DNA of 64,000 nucleotides from Intrasporangiaceae bacterium URHB0013 (lineage in GTDB: Bacteria; Actinomycetota; Actinomycetes; Actinomycetales; Dermatophilaceae), in assembly GCA_000620545.1 (NCBI GenBank), contig JIBA01000019.1, positions 62,001 through 126,000 on the forward strand, given 5' to 3'. Below the pieces are notes generated by a model, which worked only from the letters and a program-made list of their open reading frames with translations, was not told the DNA's origin and did no database searches. This document shows positions 56,691 through 63,993 of the stretch, one piece after another (the stretch's first letter is position 1; each line of letters begins with the position of its first letter). A program made the position numbers and the translations under genes.

Positions 56691-56899
56691 TCCGCGTAAC
56701 CCGACCGGCCCCCCCGTCGTTCTCATGGCGTAGGGACGGTGCGTGTGGGCCCGGACCGACGTTCGGTGCGCCGACCGGTGCGGCCGTGGAAGGCATGAAG
56801 GCAGGCGGCTCGACGACGGTGACGGCGCCGCTACGAGCTCACACGAACGACCCGCACCACCCACCCCTCGCCGTGGACCGTGCCGTATGCCGTGTCGCC

Positions 56900-56917
56900 G
56901 GGCCCCCGCCGGGGCCC
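56900..56917. terminator. GC hairpin between the sigma gene and the DUF5667 gene
   Basis: Perfect 7-bp arms GGGCCCC and GGGGCCC enclose CGCC. No U-tract follows. It may end the sigma-factor transcript or attenuate read-through. Confidence 0.4.
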
Positions 56918-56984
56918 CCCGATCGGACGTGGGGAGCTCCCACTCGCTGAGGGGGACCGACCAGCACGCCAGCAGCACCGCAAA

Positions 56985-57042
56985 CAGACCGACAGACCGA
57001 CAGACCGACAGCCCGGCAAACCGACAGACCGACAGACACGAC
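56985..57042. repeat. Tandem 8-bp AGACCGAC repeat before the DUF5667 start
   Basis: Four successive copies of (A/C)AGACCGAC run from about 56985 to 57019. An interruption GCCCGGCA follows, then two or three more copies and the related ACGACGGACGG. The block ends about 14 bases before ATG 57056. Repeats of this kind can change length by slippage and would alter the leader of the downstream gene. Confidence 0.75.
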
Positions 57043-57055
57043 GGACGGAGGGGAC

Positions 57056-58423
57056 ATGGACCTCGGTGCACGCGCCGACGGCGAGCTCCTCCAGCGCGCC
57101 CTCGACGGCGAGCAGGTGTCAGAGCCCGGGATCCTCGAGCTGGTCGCCGTCCTGCATGCCGTTCAGGCCGTCGACCAGGCAGGCCTCGCCCCGCGCCCCG
57201 AGTTCGTGTCCGCCCTGCGCGCTCGGCTCCTCGCCGACGACGCGACGGCCGTCGTGCCGCTCGTGCCCGTCGTGCCCGTCGTGCCCGTGGACGACGAGCT
57301 CACCGGACCCTCCGACCCGACGTCGCCGACGAGGACGGCCGGTGGAGCGTTCGACCAGCCCGGCGAGGACGTTGACGGGGCCGGCGCTGGTGGCACCGTG
57401 TCGGTGCTGCGCGTGGCGGCCAGGCCGCTGAAGTTCATCGCCGCAGCGGCAGCCAGCATCCTCGTCATCGGCGGCGCCCTCGGGGTCGCGTCCCGTTCGG
57501 CAGTGCCCGGCGACGCACTGTACGGCGTCAAGCAGCTGCTCGACCGTGCCGCCGTCCAGCTCGCGGACTCCCGCTACGAGGAGGGCCTGACCTACCTCGC
57601 CCAGGCGCAGGAGCACATCGTCGACGCACGCGACCTCATCGACGCCGGCGACCCGTCGACGCACGACCTCGACACCGCGTACGACGCGGCCACGGACGCC
57701 ACGGGCCGCGCCCAGACGATCCTCACGGAGGTCTACCGGACGGAGCAGCGCACCGACGCCCTCACCGAGCTGGCCGACTTCTACACCCGCGCCATCCCGC
57801 AGGTCGATGCGATGCGTCCTCGCGTTCCCTCTGGTTCGCTCCCGGCCTGGCAACGGTTGCGTGACCTGCTCGGCGCCGGCGAGGTGGCGACCTTGAGGGA
57901 GCTGGCCGGGTGCGGGGCGTGCGGTGACCGTGCCGCCCAAGCGAGGCAGTCCTTGGCCCGCCTGACCGGCACGGTTCGGCCCGGCAGCCCGGTGAGCGGC
58001 ACGTCCGCCCCGGGCACGCTGCCGTCCGGAGCCGGCACCGTCACCGCGCCGCGTCCCACCGCGTCGGCCGCCCGCCCGCCCGCGTCGTCGGGCCGCCCTC
58101 CCGCACCGGCGCCGCGACCGTCCGCGACGGCGCCCGGCAGCCTGCCGCTGCCGGACGTCCGGGTCACCGGAGGGGTCACGCTGCCCGGGGCGACGGTCAA
58201 CCCGCCCGCTGTCGGTGTCACGCGCGGCACCGTGGGCGTCGGAGGTGGCGGCATCACGCTGCCCGGCGCGACCGTGAGCCTGCCGCGTGTGGGTGTCACG
58301 TCCTCGACGATCGCGGTCGGCGGTGGCGGGGTCACGCTGCCCGGGGTGACGGTCCCGCTGCCGTCGGTGGCGATCACCGTCCCGACCGTGCCGCTACCGC
58401 TGCCGACGAAGATCCTGCCCTGA
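57056..58423 (+). CDS. DUF5667 membrane protein, possible anti-sigma factor
   Basis: This 455-residue protein has a cytoplasmic N-terminus (1-125) containing a VP repeat (VVPLVPVVPVVPV) encoded by 9-bp DNA repeats. One membrane helix follows (about 127-147, FIAAAAASILVIGGALGVA), then the DUF5667 motif SAVPGDALYGVKQLLDRA and helical sequence to ~300. The outer C-terminus is Pro/Ala/Ser-rich and ends in three 26-residue units (from about 372, 398 and 424) built on GGVTLPGATV. In Streptomyces the gene after bldN encodes the anti-sigma RsbN; the same position suggests a similar role, unproven here. ATG 57056 has GGAGGGG upstream. Confidence 0.75.
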   Translation: MDLGARADGELLQRALDGEQVSEPGILELVAVLHAVQAVDQAGLAPRPEFVSALRARLLADDATAVVPLVPVVPVVPVDDELTGPSDPTSPTRTAGGAFDQPGEDVDGAGAGGTVSVLRVAARPLKFIAAAAASILVIGGALGVASRSAVPGDALYGVKQLLDRAAVQLADSRYEEGLTYLAQAQEHIVDARDLIDAGDPSTHDLDTAYDAATDATGRAQTILTEVYRTEQRTDALTELADFYTRAIPQVDAMRPRVPSGSLPAWQRLRDLLGAGEVATLRELAGCGACGDRAAQARQSLARLTGTVRPGSPVSGTSAPGTLPSGAGTVTAPRPTASAARPPASSGRPPAPAPRPSATAPGSLPLPDVRVTGGVTLPGATVNPPAVGVTRGTVGVGGGGITLPGATVSLPRVGVTSSTIAVGGGGVTLPGVTVPLPSVAITVPTVPLPLPTKILP

Positions 58424-58459
58424 CCCCACCGGTCGCGACCCGCCCTGGGGTGCTGTCGG

Positions 58460-60436
58460 TCAGAGGAAGACGGACTTGCGCTGCATGAGCAGGCTGTAGA
58501 GCGTCTGCTGGATCGTCTCGCGCACCTGGTCGGTGAGGTCGAAGACGAGCATCGGGTCGTCGGCAGCGTCGGGTCCGAAGCTCGTCGTGTCGATCGGCGG
58601 ACCGAACTCGATGAGCCACTTGCTCGGCAGCGGCAGCAGGCCGAGGGGGCCGAGCAGCGGGAAGGTCGGCGTGATCGGGGCGTAGGGCAGCCCGAGCAGC
58701 CGGGCCACCGCCGGCATGTTGCCGAGGATCGGGTAGATCTCCTCGGCCCCGACGATCGACACCGGCACGATCGGCACCCCGGCACGCAAGGCCGCCGACA
58801 CGAAGCCGCCCCGGCCGAAGCGCTGCAGCTTGTAACGCTCGCTGAAGGGCTTGCCGACTCCCTTGAAGCCTTCCGGCCAGACGCCGACGAGGGCGCCGCT
58901 GCTGAGCAGCCGCTCCGCGTCGGAGTTGGCCGCGAGGGTGGTGCCCGAGCGCCGGGCCATCGTGCCGATGAACGGCATCTGGAAGACGAGGTCCGCACCG
59001 AGCATCCGGAGGTGCCGGTTGCGCGGGTGCTCGTCGTAGACGGCCACCTGCGTCATGAGCGAGTCCATGGCGATGGTGCCGGAGTGGTTTCCCACGACGA
59101 GGGCTCCCCCGACGTCGGGGATGTTCTCGATGCCGCGCACCTCGACCCGGAACCACTTCTGGTAGAGCGGTCGCAGCAGCGGCAGGTGGACATTGACCGT
59201 GTAGTCCTCGTCGAAGCCGAACTCGTCGACGACGTAGTCGCCCGTGAGCCGGCGTCGCAGGTAGGCCAAGGTCTCGGCGACCTGCCGCTCGACGTCCTCC
59301 GCAGGCACACCGGCGGAAGTGGCCGCGGCGCGCAGCACGTTGACGGCCAGCTCGACGAGCTCGGCCGCGCCGGGCCGGGACTCCGAGGAGAGCTCGGCGC
59401 CCTCGAGCACCGCGCCGACGAGCTTCTCGGCTCGAGACTGCAGCCCCGACGTCAGCGGGTGTGCCCGGCCACCGGCCTCGGCTGCGTGCGTATGCCGCGT
59501 CCCCGGCTCGGGCCCCATGGGTTCGTCGCGTGGGGCGGCGTCCTCGACCGGCGGGACGGCGCGCAGGCGCGCCGGCTCCCCGGGGCTCGCGCGACGGGGC
59601 GAGCGCATCGAGGCCCGGCTCGGCCGGGTCCGCGGCGGAGTCGACTCGGCCGGCAGGGCACCGCCGGTCTCGTCGGCCTCGGGGACGCCCACCGGCTCGG
59701 CAGGGTCGCCCAGCTCGACGGGCTCGACGGGCTCGACGGCCTCCACGGCCTCCACGGCCTCGTCGGCGTCGGTCAGCGGTCCTGAGGTCTCAACCAGAGG
59801 CATACCGGCCGTGGTCTCCGGCGTGGCCTCGGCCGGCCGCGGCTCGGAAACGGTCCTGCCCTCGGTCACGGCCGCCTCGATGACGTCCTCAGCGGTGGGG
59901 TCGGCGTTCGCCTCCGTCGCGAGGCGGCGAGCGGCACTGACCTCGACCGGCTCGGTCGGGATGAGTGGCGTACCGCTGCGTCGGCGACGCTCGCCGGAGG
60001 CTCTGGCCGCACCGGCGGCGAAGGCGCCGCGAGCGGGCCGAACCGGCGTGGCGGTGGGGGTGGTGCGCGGTCCCGACGCCTCCGCGCCAGCCGCTGCCTT
60101 CGACGACGCCGTCTCCTCGGCGGGCGGGTTCGTCGACGCCTTCTCGTCCGGGGCCGTCTGCGCGCCGGCCCCCGAGCCGGCGGCCTTCTTCGGTGCGGCC
60201 TTCTTCGGGGCGGCCTTCTTCGAGGCGGCCTTCTTCGGGGCGGCCTTCTTCGGGGCGGCCTTCTTCGGCACAGCCTTCTTCGGCACGGCCTTGGCCGGGC
60301 CCGCCTTCGTCGGCGAGGCGGCCTCGATCGCGGTGGCCCTCGTGCTCGCGGGCCTGGCGGCGGCAGCGGGCGTCGAGGAGGATTGCCCGGACGTCGCCGC
60401 CGTCGGGTCGGCAGCGTTGCGCGGGTCGGCGGTCAC
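58460..60436 (-). CDS. PlsC-type lysophospholipid acyltransferase with histone-like Lys/Ala/Pro N-terminus
   Basis: This 658-residue protein is modular. Residues ~40-90 are KKAAPKK-type repeats like the tails of mycobacterial histone-like proteins. Residues ~90-360 are acidic, Pro/Thr/Glu-rich and probably disordered. The C-terminal acyltransferase domain has the catalytic NHSGTIAMD (HX4D, 450-458) and the substrate motif VWPEGFKGVGK. PlsC enzymes acylate glycerophosphates at the membrane. Homologues near galE-type genes (recalled Rv0502) lack such a tail as far as I know. GTG 60436 overlaps the epimerase stop by 4 bases. The repeat DNA (15-bp GGCGGCCTTCTTCGG on the plus strand) lies at about 60180-60295. 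Confidence 0.82.
   Translation of the reverse strand: MTADPRNAADPTAATSGQSSSTPAAAARPASTRATAIEAASPTKAGPAKAVPKKAVPKKAAPKKAAPKKAASKKAAPKKAAPKKAAGSGAGAQTAPDEKASTNPPAEETASSKAAAGAEASGPRTTPTATPVRPARGAFAAGAARASGERRRRSGTPLIPTEPVEVSAARRLATEANADPTAEDVIEAAVTEGRTVSEPRPAEATPETTAGMPLVETSGPLTDADEAVEAVEAVEPVEPVELGDPAEPVGVPEADETGGALPAESTPPRTRPSRASMRSPRRASPGEPARLRAVPPVEDAAPRDEPMGPEPGTRHTHAAEAGGRAHPLTSGLQSRAEKLVGAVLEGAELSSESRPGAAELVELAVNVLRAAATSAGVPAEDVERQVAETLAYLRRRLTGDYVVDEFGFDEDYTVNVHLPLLRPLYQKWFRVEVRGIENIPDVGGALVVGNHSGTIAMDSLMTQVAVYDEHPRNRHLRMLGADLVFQMPFIGTMARRSGTTLAANSDAERLLSSGALVGVWPEGFKGVGKPFSERYKLQRFGRGGFVSAALRAGVPIVPVSIVGAEEIYPILGNMPAVARLLGLPYAPITPTFPLLGPLGLLPLPSKWLIEFGPPIDTTSFGPDAADDPMLVFDLTDQVRETIQQTLYSLLMQRKSVFL
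60180..60295. repeat. 15-bp coding repeats for the KKAAP units
   Basis: The plus strand shows about seven near-perfect copies of GGCGGCCTTCTTCGG, giving Lys-Lys-Ala-Ala-Pro on the minus strand. Because the unit is a multiple of three, copy-number change would keep the frame. Confidence 0.85.
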
Positions 60437-61479
60437 GGCTGGATCCTGTCGAAGACGCGGGAGAGGGCTGCGGCAGTGCTGCCGGCGGCGTCGCTGACCA
60501 CGTCGCCGACACCTTCGACGCCGGGCACGGCGGGCCGAAGGTGGCGCGCGTAGTCCGAGAACGCCTCGCGGGTGGTGAACTTCGGTTCGAACTCGAGCAC
60601 GGAACGCATCCGGGTGGTGTCGAGCCCGCGGCCGAAGGCGAGGAAGGTCAGCTGGTCGGAGGAGAAGTCGGCGAACCCGCTGCGCCTGACGATGTTGCCG
60701 ATGATGCCCGCCGTCGAGAGCGGGACCGGGATGACCGGGCGACGGGCGATGGCGGTGCACTGCGTGACGGTGAGGAAGCCGTCGCCGGCGACGTTGACGA
60801 TGCCGGCCGGCGGCCCGGTGGTCGCGAGGATCATGGCCGCCGTCGCGTCGTCCTCGTGCACGAACTGGAACCTCGCGTCGTAGCCGAGCGGGATCGGCAC
60901 GAGCGGCAGTGAGAAGTAGTCCGTGATGGCCGTGTGGATGCTCGGGCCCACGACGTTGGCCAGGCGCAGCATCGTGATCTCGACGTCGGGCCGGCGCCGC
61001 GAGAAGCCGCGCACGTAGCCCTCGACCTCCACGGAGTCCTTGCCGAAGCCCGTGCGCGGCAGCGTCTTGGGGTTCATGTCCTCGCTGAACATCGCCGGGT
61101 CGCGGGGCGAGGAGCCGTAGACGGCGGCGGAGGACTTCACGACGAGCCGCGTGACCGACTCGGACTTCTGGCACGCAGCGAGCAGCTGCATCGTGCCGAT
61201 GACGTTGATCTCCTTCTGCGTCACGCGGCCGCCCGTGTCCTTCGGCGTCGCGATGACGTTCATGTGCACGACCGTGTCGACCTCGGCCTGCGCCATGATG
61301 CGCCCGATCATCGGGTTGCGGATGTCGGCGCGCACGAACTCGCCCCGCCCGATGGAGTGCTTGGGCGGCACGACGTCGACGCCGAGGATCCTCTCGATCG
61401 AGGGGTCCGTCGAGAGCCTCCGCGCGTAGAGGCCACCGAGGTAGCGGGACACCCCCGTGACGAGGACGACCTTGGCCAT
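60433..61479 (-). CDS. NAD-dependent epimerase/dehydratase family protein
   Basis: This 348-residue extended short-chain dehydrogenase has the NAD motif VVLVTGVSRYLGGLYARRL (TGxxxxxG, residues 6-14). VVKSSAAVYGSSPRDPAMFSE carries a Ser and the YxSx-type region, although the usual YxxxK spacing is not obvious. The opening SRYLGGL differs from GalE's GAAGFIG. The mycobacterial gene at this position (Rv0501, recalled) is annotated galE2. ATG 61479 has AGGAGGAG 4-5 bases upstream. The acyltransferase gene follows with a 4-base overlap, so they form an operon. Confidence 0.85.
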   Translation of the reverse strand: MAKVVLVTGVSRYLGGLYARRLSTDPSIERILGVDVVPPKHSIGRGEFVRADIRNPMIGRIMAQAEVDTVVHMNVIATPKDTGGRVTQKEINVIGTMQLLAACQKSESVTRLVVKSSAAVYGSSPRDPAMFSEDMNPKTLPRTGFGKDSVEVEGYVRGFSRRRPDVEITMLRLANVVGPSIHTAITDYFSLPLVPIPLGYDARFQFVHEDDATAAMILATTGPPAGIVNVAGDGFLTVTQCTAIARRPVIPVPLSTAGIIGNIVRRSGFADFSSDQLTFLAFGRGLDTTRMRSVLEFEPKFTTREAFSDYARHLRPAVPGVEGVGDVVSDAAGSTAAALSRVFDRIQP

Positions 61480-61683
61480 CGGCTCCTCCTGTCGTCGGTG
61501 CGGACGCGTCGTGCGCGTGCTGGAGCGCGCTGTGGACGGCCAGGGGTGCGCACGCGCGGCGGAGAAGTCTCGCTCCCCCGCCCTCAGAGCCTACCGAGAC
61601 CCGGCTCCATCCGTCCCCGGGCACGGCGACAGATGCGCGGATGTGTCGAGGCTCTCGGTCCCCGGGGGGCCGGGAAACGCGAA

Positions 61684-61708
61684 CGACCCCCACCGTCGGT
61701 GAGGGTCG
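61684..61708. terminator. Hairpin downstream of the bS22 gene
   Basis: CGACCCCCACCG and CGGTGAGGGTCG are 12-bp arms with one mismatch around a central T. The structure lies about 43 bp past the bS22 stop on the minus strand and probably ends that short transcript. Confidence 0.55.
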
Positions 61709-61750
61709 AGAGCGTGCGGGGCGATGCCGCCGGTACCTGAGCTGGTCAGG

Positions 61751-61849
61751 TCACTTCTTGTTGCGACGCTGGTGACGCGTCTTGCGCAGCAGCTTGCGGT
61801 GCTTCTTCTTCGCCATCCGCTTGCGGCGCTTCTTGATGACAGAACCCAT
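61751..61849 (-). CDS. Small ribosomal subunit protein bS22 (AURKAIP1/COX24 domain)
   Basis: This 32-residue, extremely basic protein (MGSVIKKRRKRMAKKKHRK to RRNKK) is identical in style to the actinobacterial 30S protein bS22 seen in mycobacterial ribosome structures. It is too short for most gene finders but is flanked by a terminator hairpin and preceded by its own leader. In mycobacteria it lies next to the BldC-like gene, the same order as here. RBS: GGACAAAC precedes the ATG, which is weak. Confidence 0.9.
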   Translation of the reverse strand: MGSVIKKRRKRMAKKKHRKLLRKTRHQRRNKK

Positions 61850-62015
61850 GTTTGTCCTTGTCGTGAGACTTGTCCTCGAACTGAGCTGGTGCCGACCTGC
61901 GTCGACACCCCTCGGAGAAGGGTAGGTCGAACTTCACGAGCCGAACAGGCTTCACAGCGTAGCGTGTGCCGGCCTCTACCCCAAAAGCGCCTCCGGTCCG
62001 GCCACCTGCCCCATG

Positions 62016-62058
62016 CCGAAGGGGCGACCGGACCGGGTGGTCGCGGTCGCCCCTTCGG
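62016..62058. terminator. Intrinsic terminator hairpin after the bldC-like gene
   Basis: CCGAAGGGGCGACCG and CGGTCGCCCCTTCGG form a perfect 15-bp stem with a 13-base loop, starting 20 bp past the minus-strand stop at 62078. No T-tract is seen, as is common in high-GC actinobacteria. Confidence 0.75.
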
Positions 62059-62077
62059 GTGCGTGGTGGCGCTGCTG

Positions 62078-62278
62078 TCACGCGGTGTCGATGTAGGACG
62101 TCTGGAGGTACTTGTGCACCGCATCCTCCGGAACCCGGAAGGAGCGGCCGACGCGTACGGCCGGAAGGTCTCCGCCGTGGACGAGCCGGTAGACGGTCAT
62201 CTTCGACACGCGCATGATCGAGGCGACCTCGGCGACGGTCAGAAACCGCACCTCGGCGAGCTGGCGCTCATTCGACAT
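62078..62278 (-). CDS. BldC-like helix-turn-helix DNA-binding protein
   Basis: This 66-residue protein has a MerR/excisionase-type winged helix: FLTVAEVASIMRVSKMTVYRLVHGGDLPAVRVGRSFRVPEDAVHKYL. In Streptomyces BldC binds direct repeats and controls the timing of development; the mycobacterial homologue is Rv0500A (recalled). The protein lacks any effector domain. Upstream, TAATGT (minus strand, 62367-62362) may be its -10; I see nothing else in 62279-62460. Confidence 0.93.
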   Translation of the reverse strand: MSNERQLAEVRFLTVAEVASIMRVSKMTVYRLVHGGDLPAVRVGRSFRVPEDAVHKYLQTSYIDTA

Positions 62279-62460
62279 GTGTTACCCCGATCTTCGATGG
62301 GTTCGCACCCGCGCGTCGACGGCTTCCCCTCCGGCGAAACTGCACGCAGGTGCTCGAAGCAACATTAGGGGCAGATGTGACTGGAGGGGAAGCGAACGAG
62401 AGAACGAATCGATCCAGCGCAAGTCGACACGCCGGTGGCACCCCTGCGGATCTCCGGTTG

Positions 62461-63816
62461 TCACGGCTCGAGGCGGTGCAGGTCGCGCGGGAACAGCGTC
62501 ACCTCGCGGATGTTCTCCGCTCCGGTCAGGCGCCCGACCCACCTTTCCAGACCGATGGCGAACCCGCCATGCGGAGGCATGCCGTGGGCAAAGGCCTCGA
62601 GGTAGCCCGCGAGGACCGACGGGTCGGTTCCGGTGCGCTCGAGGGCCACGGCGTAGTCCGACGGCCGGTGCAGCCGCTGACCTCCTGTCGTCAGCTCCAG
62701 TCCTCGGAAGAGCAGGTCGAAGCTGTTGCTCCACCGCTCGTCTCCGGGCTGAGGATGCGTGTAGAACGGCCGCTTCCCCATCGGGTAGCCCTCCACCGCA
62801 AGGAAGTCCGAGTCGTATGCCGCCTTGGCCCACTCGCTGAGCGCGCGCTCGTGCGCGGGGCTGAGGTCCGGCTCCTCCGGGTCGGCGCCGACCTTCGCCA
62901 GGGCCTCGCTGAAGTGGATGACGGGGAACTGCTCCGGCACGCGGGGCAGCTCGACGCCCAGGAGCGCAGCCGCGTCGGCGGCATGCTCCCGGATCCCCTC
63001 GACCATCCCCGCGATGGCCTCACGCAGGACGGCGAGCACGTCGCGGTGGTCGCGGACGAAGCCCACCTCCGCGTCGAGCGAGGTGTACTGGGCGAGGTGG
63101 CGCACGGTGTCGTGCGGCTCGGCCCGGAAGACCGGACCGACCTCGAAGACGCGCTCGAAGACGCCGACGAGCATCTGCTTGTAGAGCTGCGGGCTCTGCG
63201 CGAGGAAGGCGGTGCGCCCGAAGTAGTCGACGGTGAAGACGTTGGCACCCGACTCGGTGGCCGTGCCGACGAGCTTGGGCGTCGCGATCTCGGTGAACTC
63301 GAGCGCTCCCAGGGCCGCGCGGAAGCCGCGCATCGAGGCGCCGGCCAGCTGCCAGGCAGCCCGGTGACGCGGGTGGCGCAGGGTCACCGCCGCGTGGTCC
63401 AGGTGGGTCGGTAGGCCGGCGCCGAACGTCGGGCGCCAGAGCTCGGCGGGCGGGGCGACTGCCGGTTCCGTGAGCGCCACGACCCTGGGCTCGACGAGCT
63501 CGGCACCGCCGGGCGCCGCCTCGTTGGCGGACACCGCGCCGGTCACCTCGACGACGGTCTCCTCGGGCAGCGCGGCGAGCTGCTCGACGGTCTCGCGGTC
63601 CTTGACGACGACCTGGGCCAGGCCGGATCGGTCGCGCAGCACGAGGAACGTGACGCTCGCGAGGACGCGACGCCGGTGGATCCAGCCGGCGAGCGTGGCG
63701 CGCTCGCCGGGTCGCACGGATGCGAGGTCGCGCGCGAGGACGCGGGCGGGTGGCATGTCGGTCGGGCCGTCGCTCGGGCTCGAGCCGGTGGTCGCCGTGG
63801 AACTGGGTGGTTGCAT
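62461..63816 (-). CDS. aspS: Archaeal-type (probably non-discriminating) aspartyl-tRNA synthetase
   Basis: This 451-residue class IIb synthetase has an N-terminal OB fold (TLAGWIHRRRVLASVTFLVLRDRSG, about 38-62). Motif 2 is FEVGPVFRAEPHDTVRHLAQYTSLDAEVGF, and motif 3 is GFAIGLERWVGRLTGAENIREVTLFPRD at the C-terminus. The compact size without the bacterial GAD insertion marks the archaeal/AspRS2 type, which often charges both tRNA(Asp) and tRNA(Asn) and then depends on GatCAB. ATG 63816 has GGAGGTG 6 bases upstream and is followed by ~20 Ser/Thr-rich residues. The leader has a T-box-like structure. Confidence 0.9.
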   Translation of the reverse strand: MQPPSSTATTGSSPSDGPTDMPPARVLARDLASVRPGERATLAGWIHRRRVLASVTFLVLRDRSGLAQVVVKDRETVEQLAALPEETVVEVTGAVSANEAAPGGAELVEPRVVALTEPAVAPPAELWRPTFGAGLPTHLDHAAVTLRHPRHRAAWQLAGASMRGFRAALGALEFTEIATPKLVGTATESGANVFTVDYFGRTAFLAQSPQLYKQMLVGVFERVFEVGPVFRAEPHDTVRHLAQYTSLDAEVGFVRDHRDVLAVLREAIAGMVEGIREHAADAAALLGVELPRVPEQFPVIHFSEALAKVGADPEEPDLSPAHERALSEWAKAAYDSDFLAVEGYPMGKRPFYTHPQPGDERWSNSFDLLFRGLELTTGGQRLHRPSDYAVALERTGTDPSVLAGYLEAFAHGMPPHGGFAIGLERWVGRLTGAENIREVTLFPRDLHRLEP

Positions 63817-63957
63817 TCCGTTCACCTCCAGAGGGTTGGTGCCCCGGAGGTGTGGGCGATGGGGAATGTCGCTGTGCCACCACACCTTCGCCGCCGCAGA
63901 TCGCGGACGGCCTCTGGTCGTGCTCGGCTCAGGATCGTCAGGCCCGTCGTCGCCGTG
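63817..63957 (-). promoter_or_regulatory. Candidate class II (translational) T-box riboswitch of aspS
   Basis: On the minus strand GGTGTGG (63886-63880) pairs with CCACACC (63855-63849). A 7-base bulge TGGCACA (63879-63873) sits on the 5' side, and GCGA pairs with TCGC above it. This is the T-box antiterminator/antisequestrator shape; GGTGGCACAGCG matches GGTGGNACCGCG at all but one defined base. The 3' arm continues CACCTCC (63852-63846), an exact complement of the aspS Shine-Dalgarno GGAGGTG (63829-63823), so the two helices exclude each other. TGGC would pair with a tRNA ending GCCA, i.e. discriminator G73, as in tRNA(Asp) and tRNA(Asn). A short upstream stem (63948-63940 with 63913-63906) encloses GAC triplets. 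Confidence 0.62.
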
Positions 63958-63963
63958 TGCACA

Positions 63964-63993
63964 AGGTTAGGCGCTCAGCCCGCTGCCCACCAA
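63964..63993 (-). promoter_or_regulatory. Promoter of aspS
   Basis: On the minus strand TTGGTG (63993-63988) and TAACCT (63969-63964) are 18 bp apart. This predicts a leader of about 140 nt, long enough for a short-stem-I T-box. Confidence 0.5.

Larger units (their letters stand above)
56691..57055. other. 365-bp gap between the sigma gene and the DUF5667 gene
   Basis: I see no credible gene. The gap contains a perfect GGGCCCC-CGCC-GGGGCCC hairpin (56900-56917), a GTATGCC heptamer near 56885 and an 8-bp tandem repeat just before the DUF5667 start. A promoter for the downstream gene could lie here, but I see no convincing -10. Confidence 0.6.

Noticed and set aside
61480-61750. Additional small protein between the epimerase and bS22 genes
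   Set aside because: Possible frames lack a ribosome site and have composition typical of noncoding shadow frames; only the terminator hairpin is supported.
62279-62460. tRNA or small RNA gene between aspS and the bldC-like gene
   Set aside because: No cloverleaf, GTTCGA T-loop with matching stem, or CCA end was found.
805-62820. GGCATAC heptamer as a KOPS-like polar chromosome signal
   Set aside because: The two orientations occur in roughly equal numbers on the plus strand, so there is no polarity.
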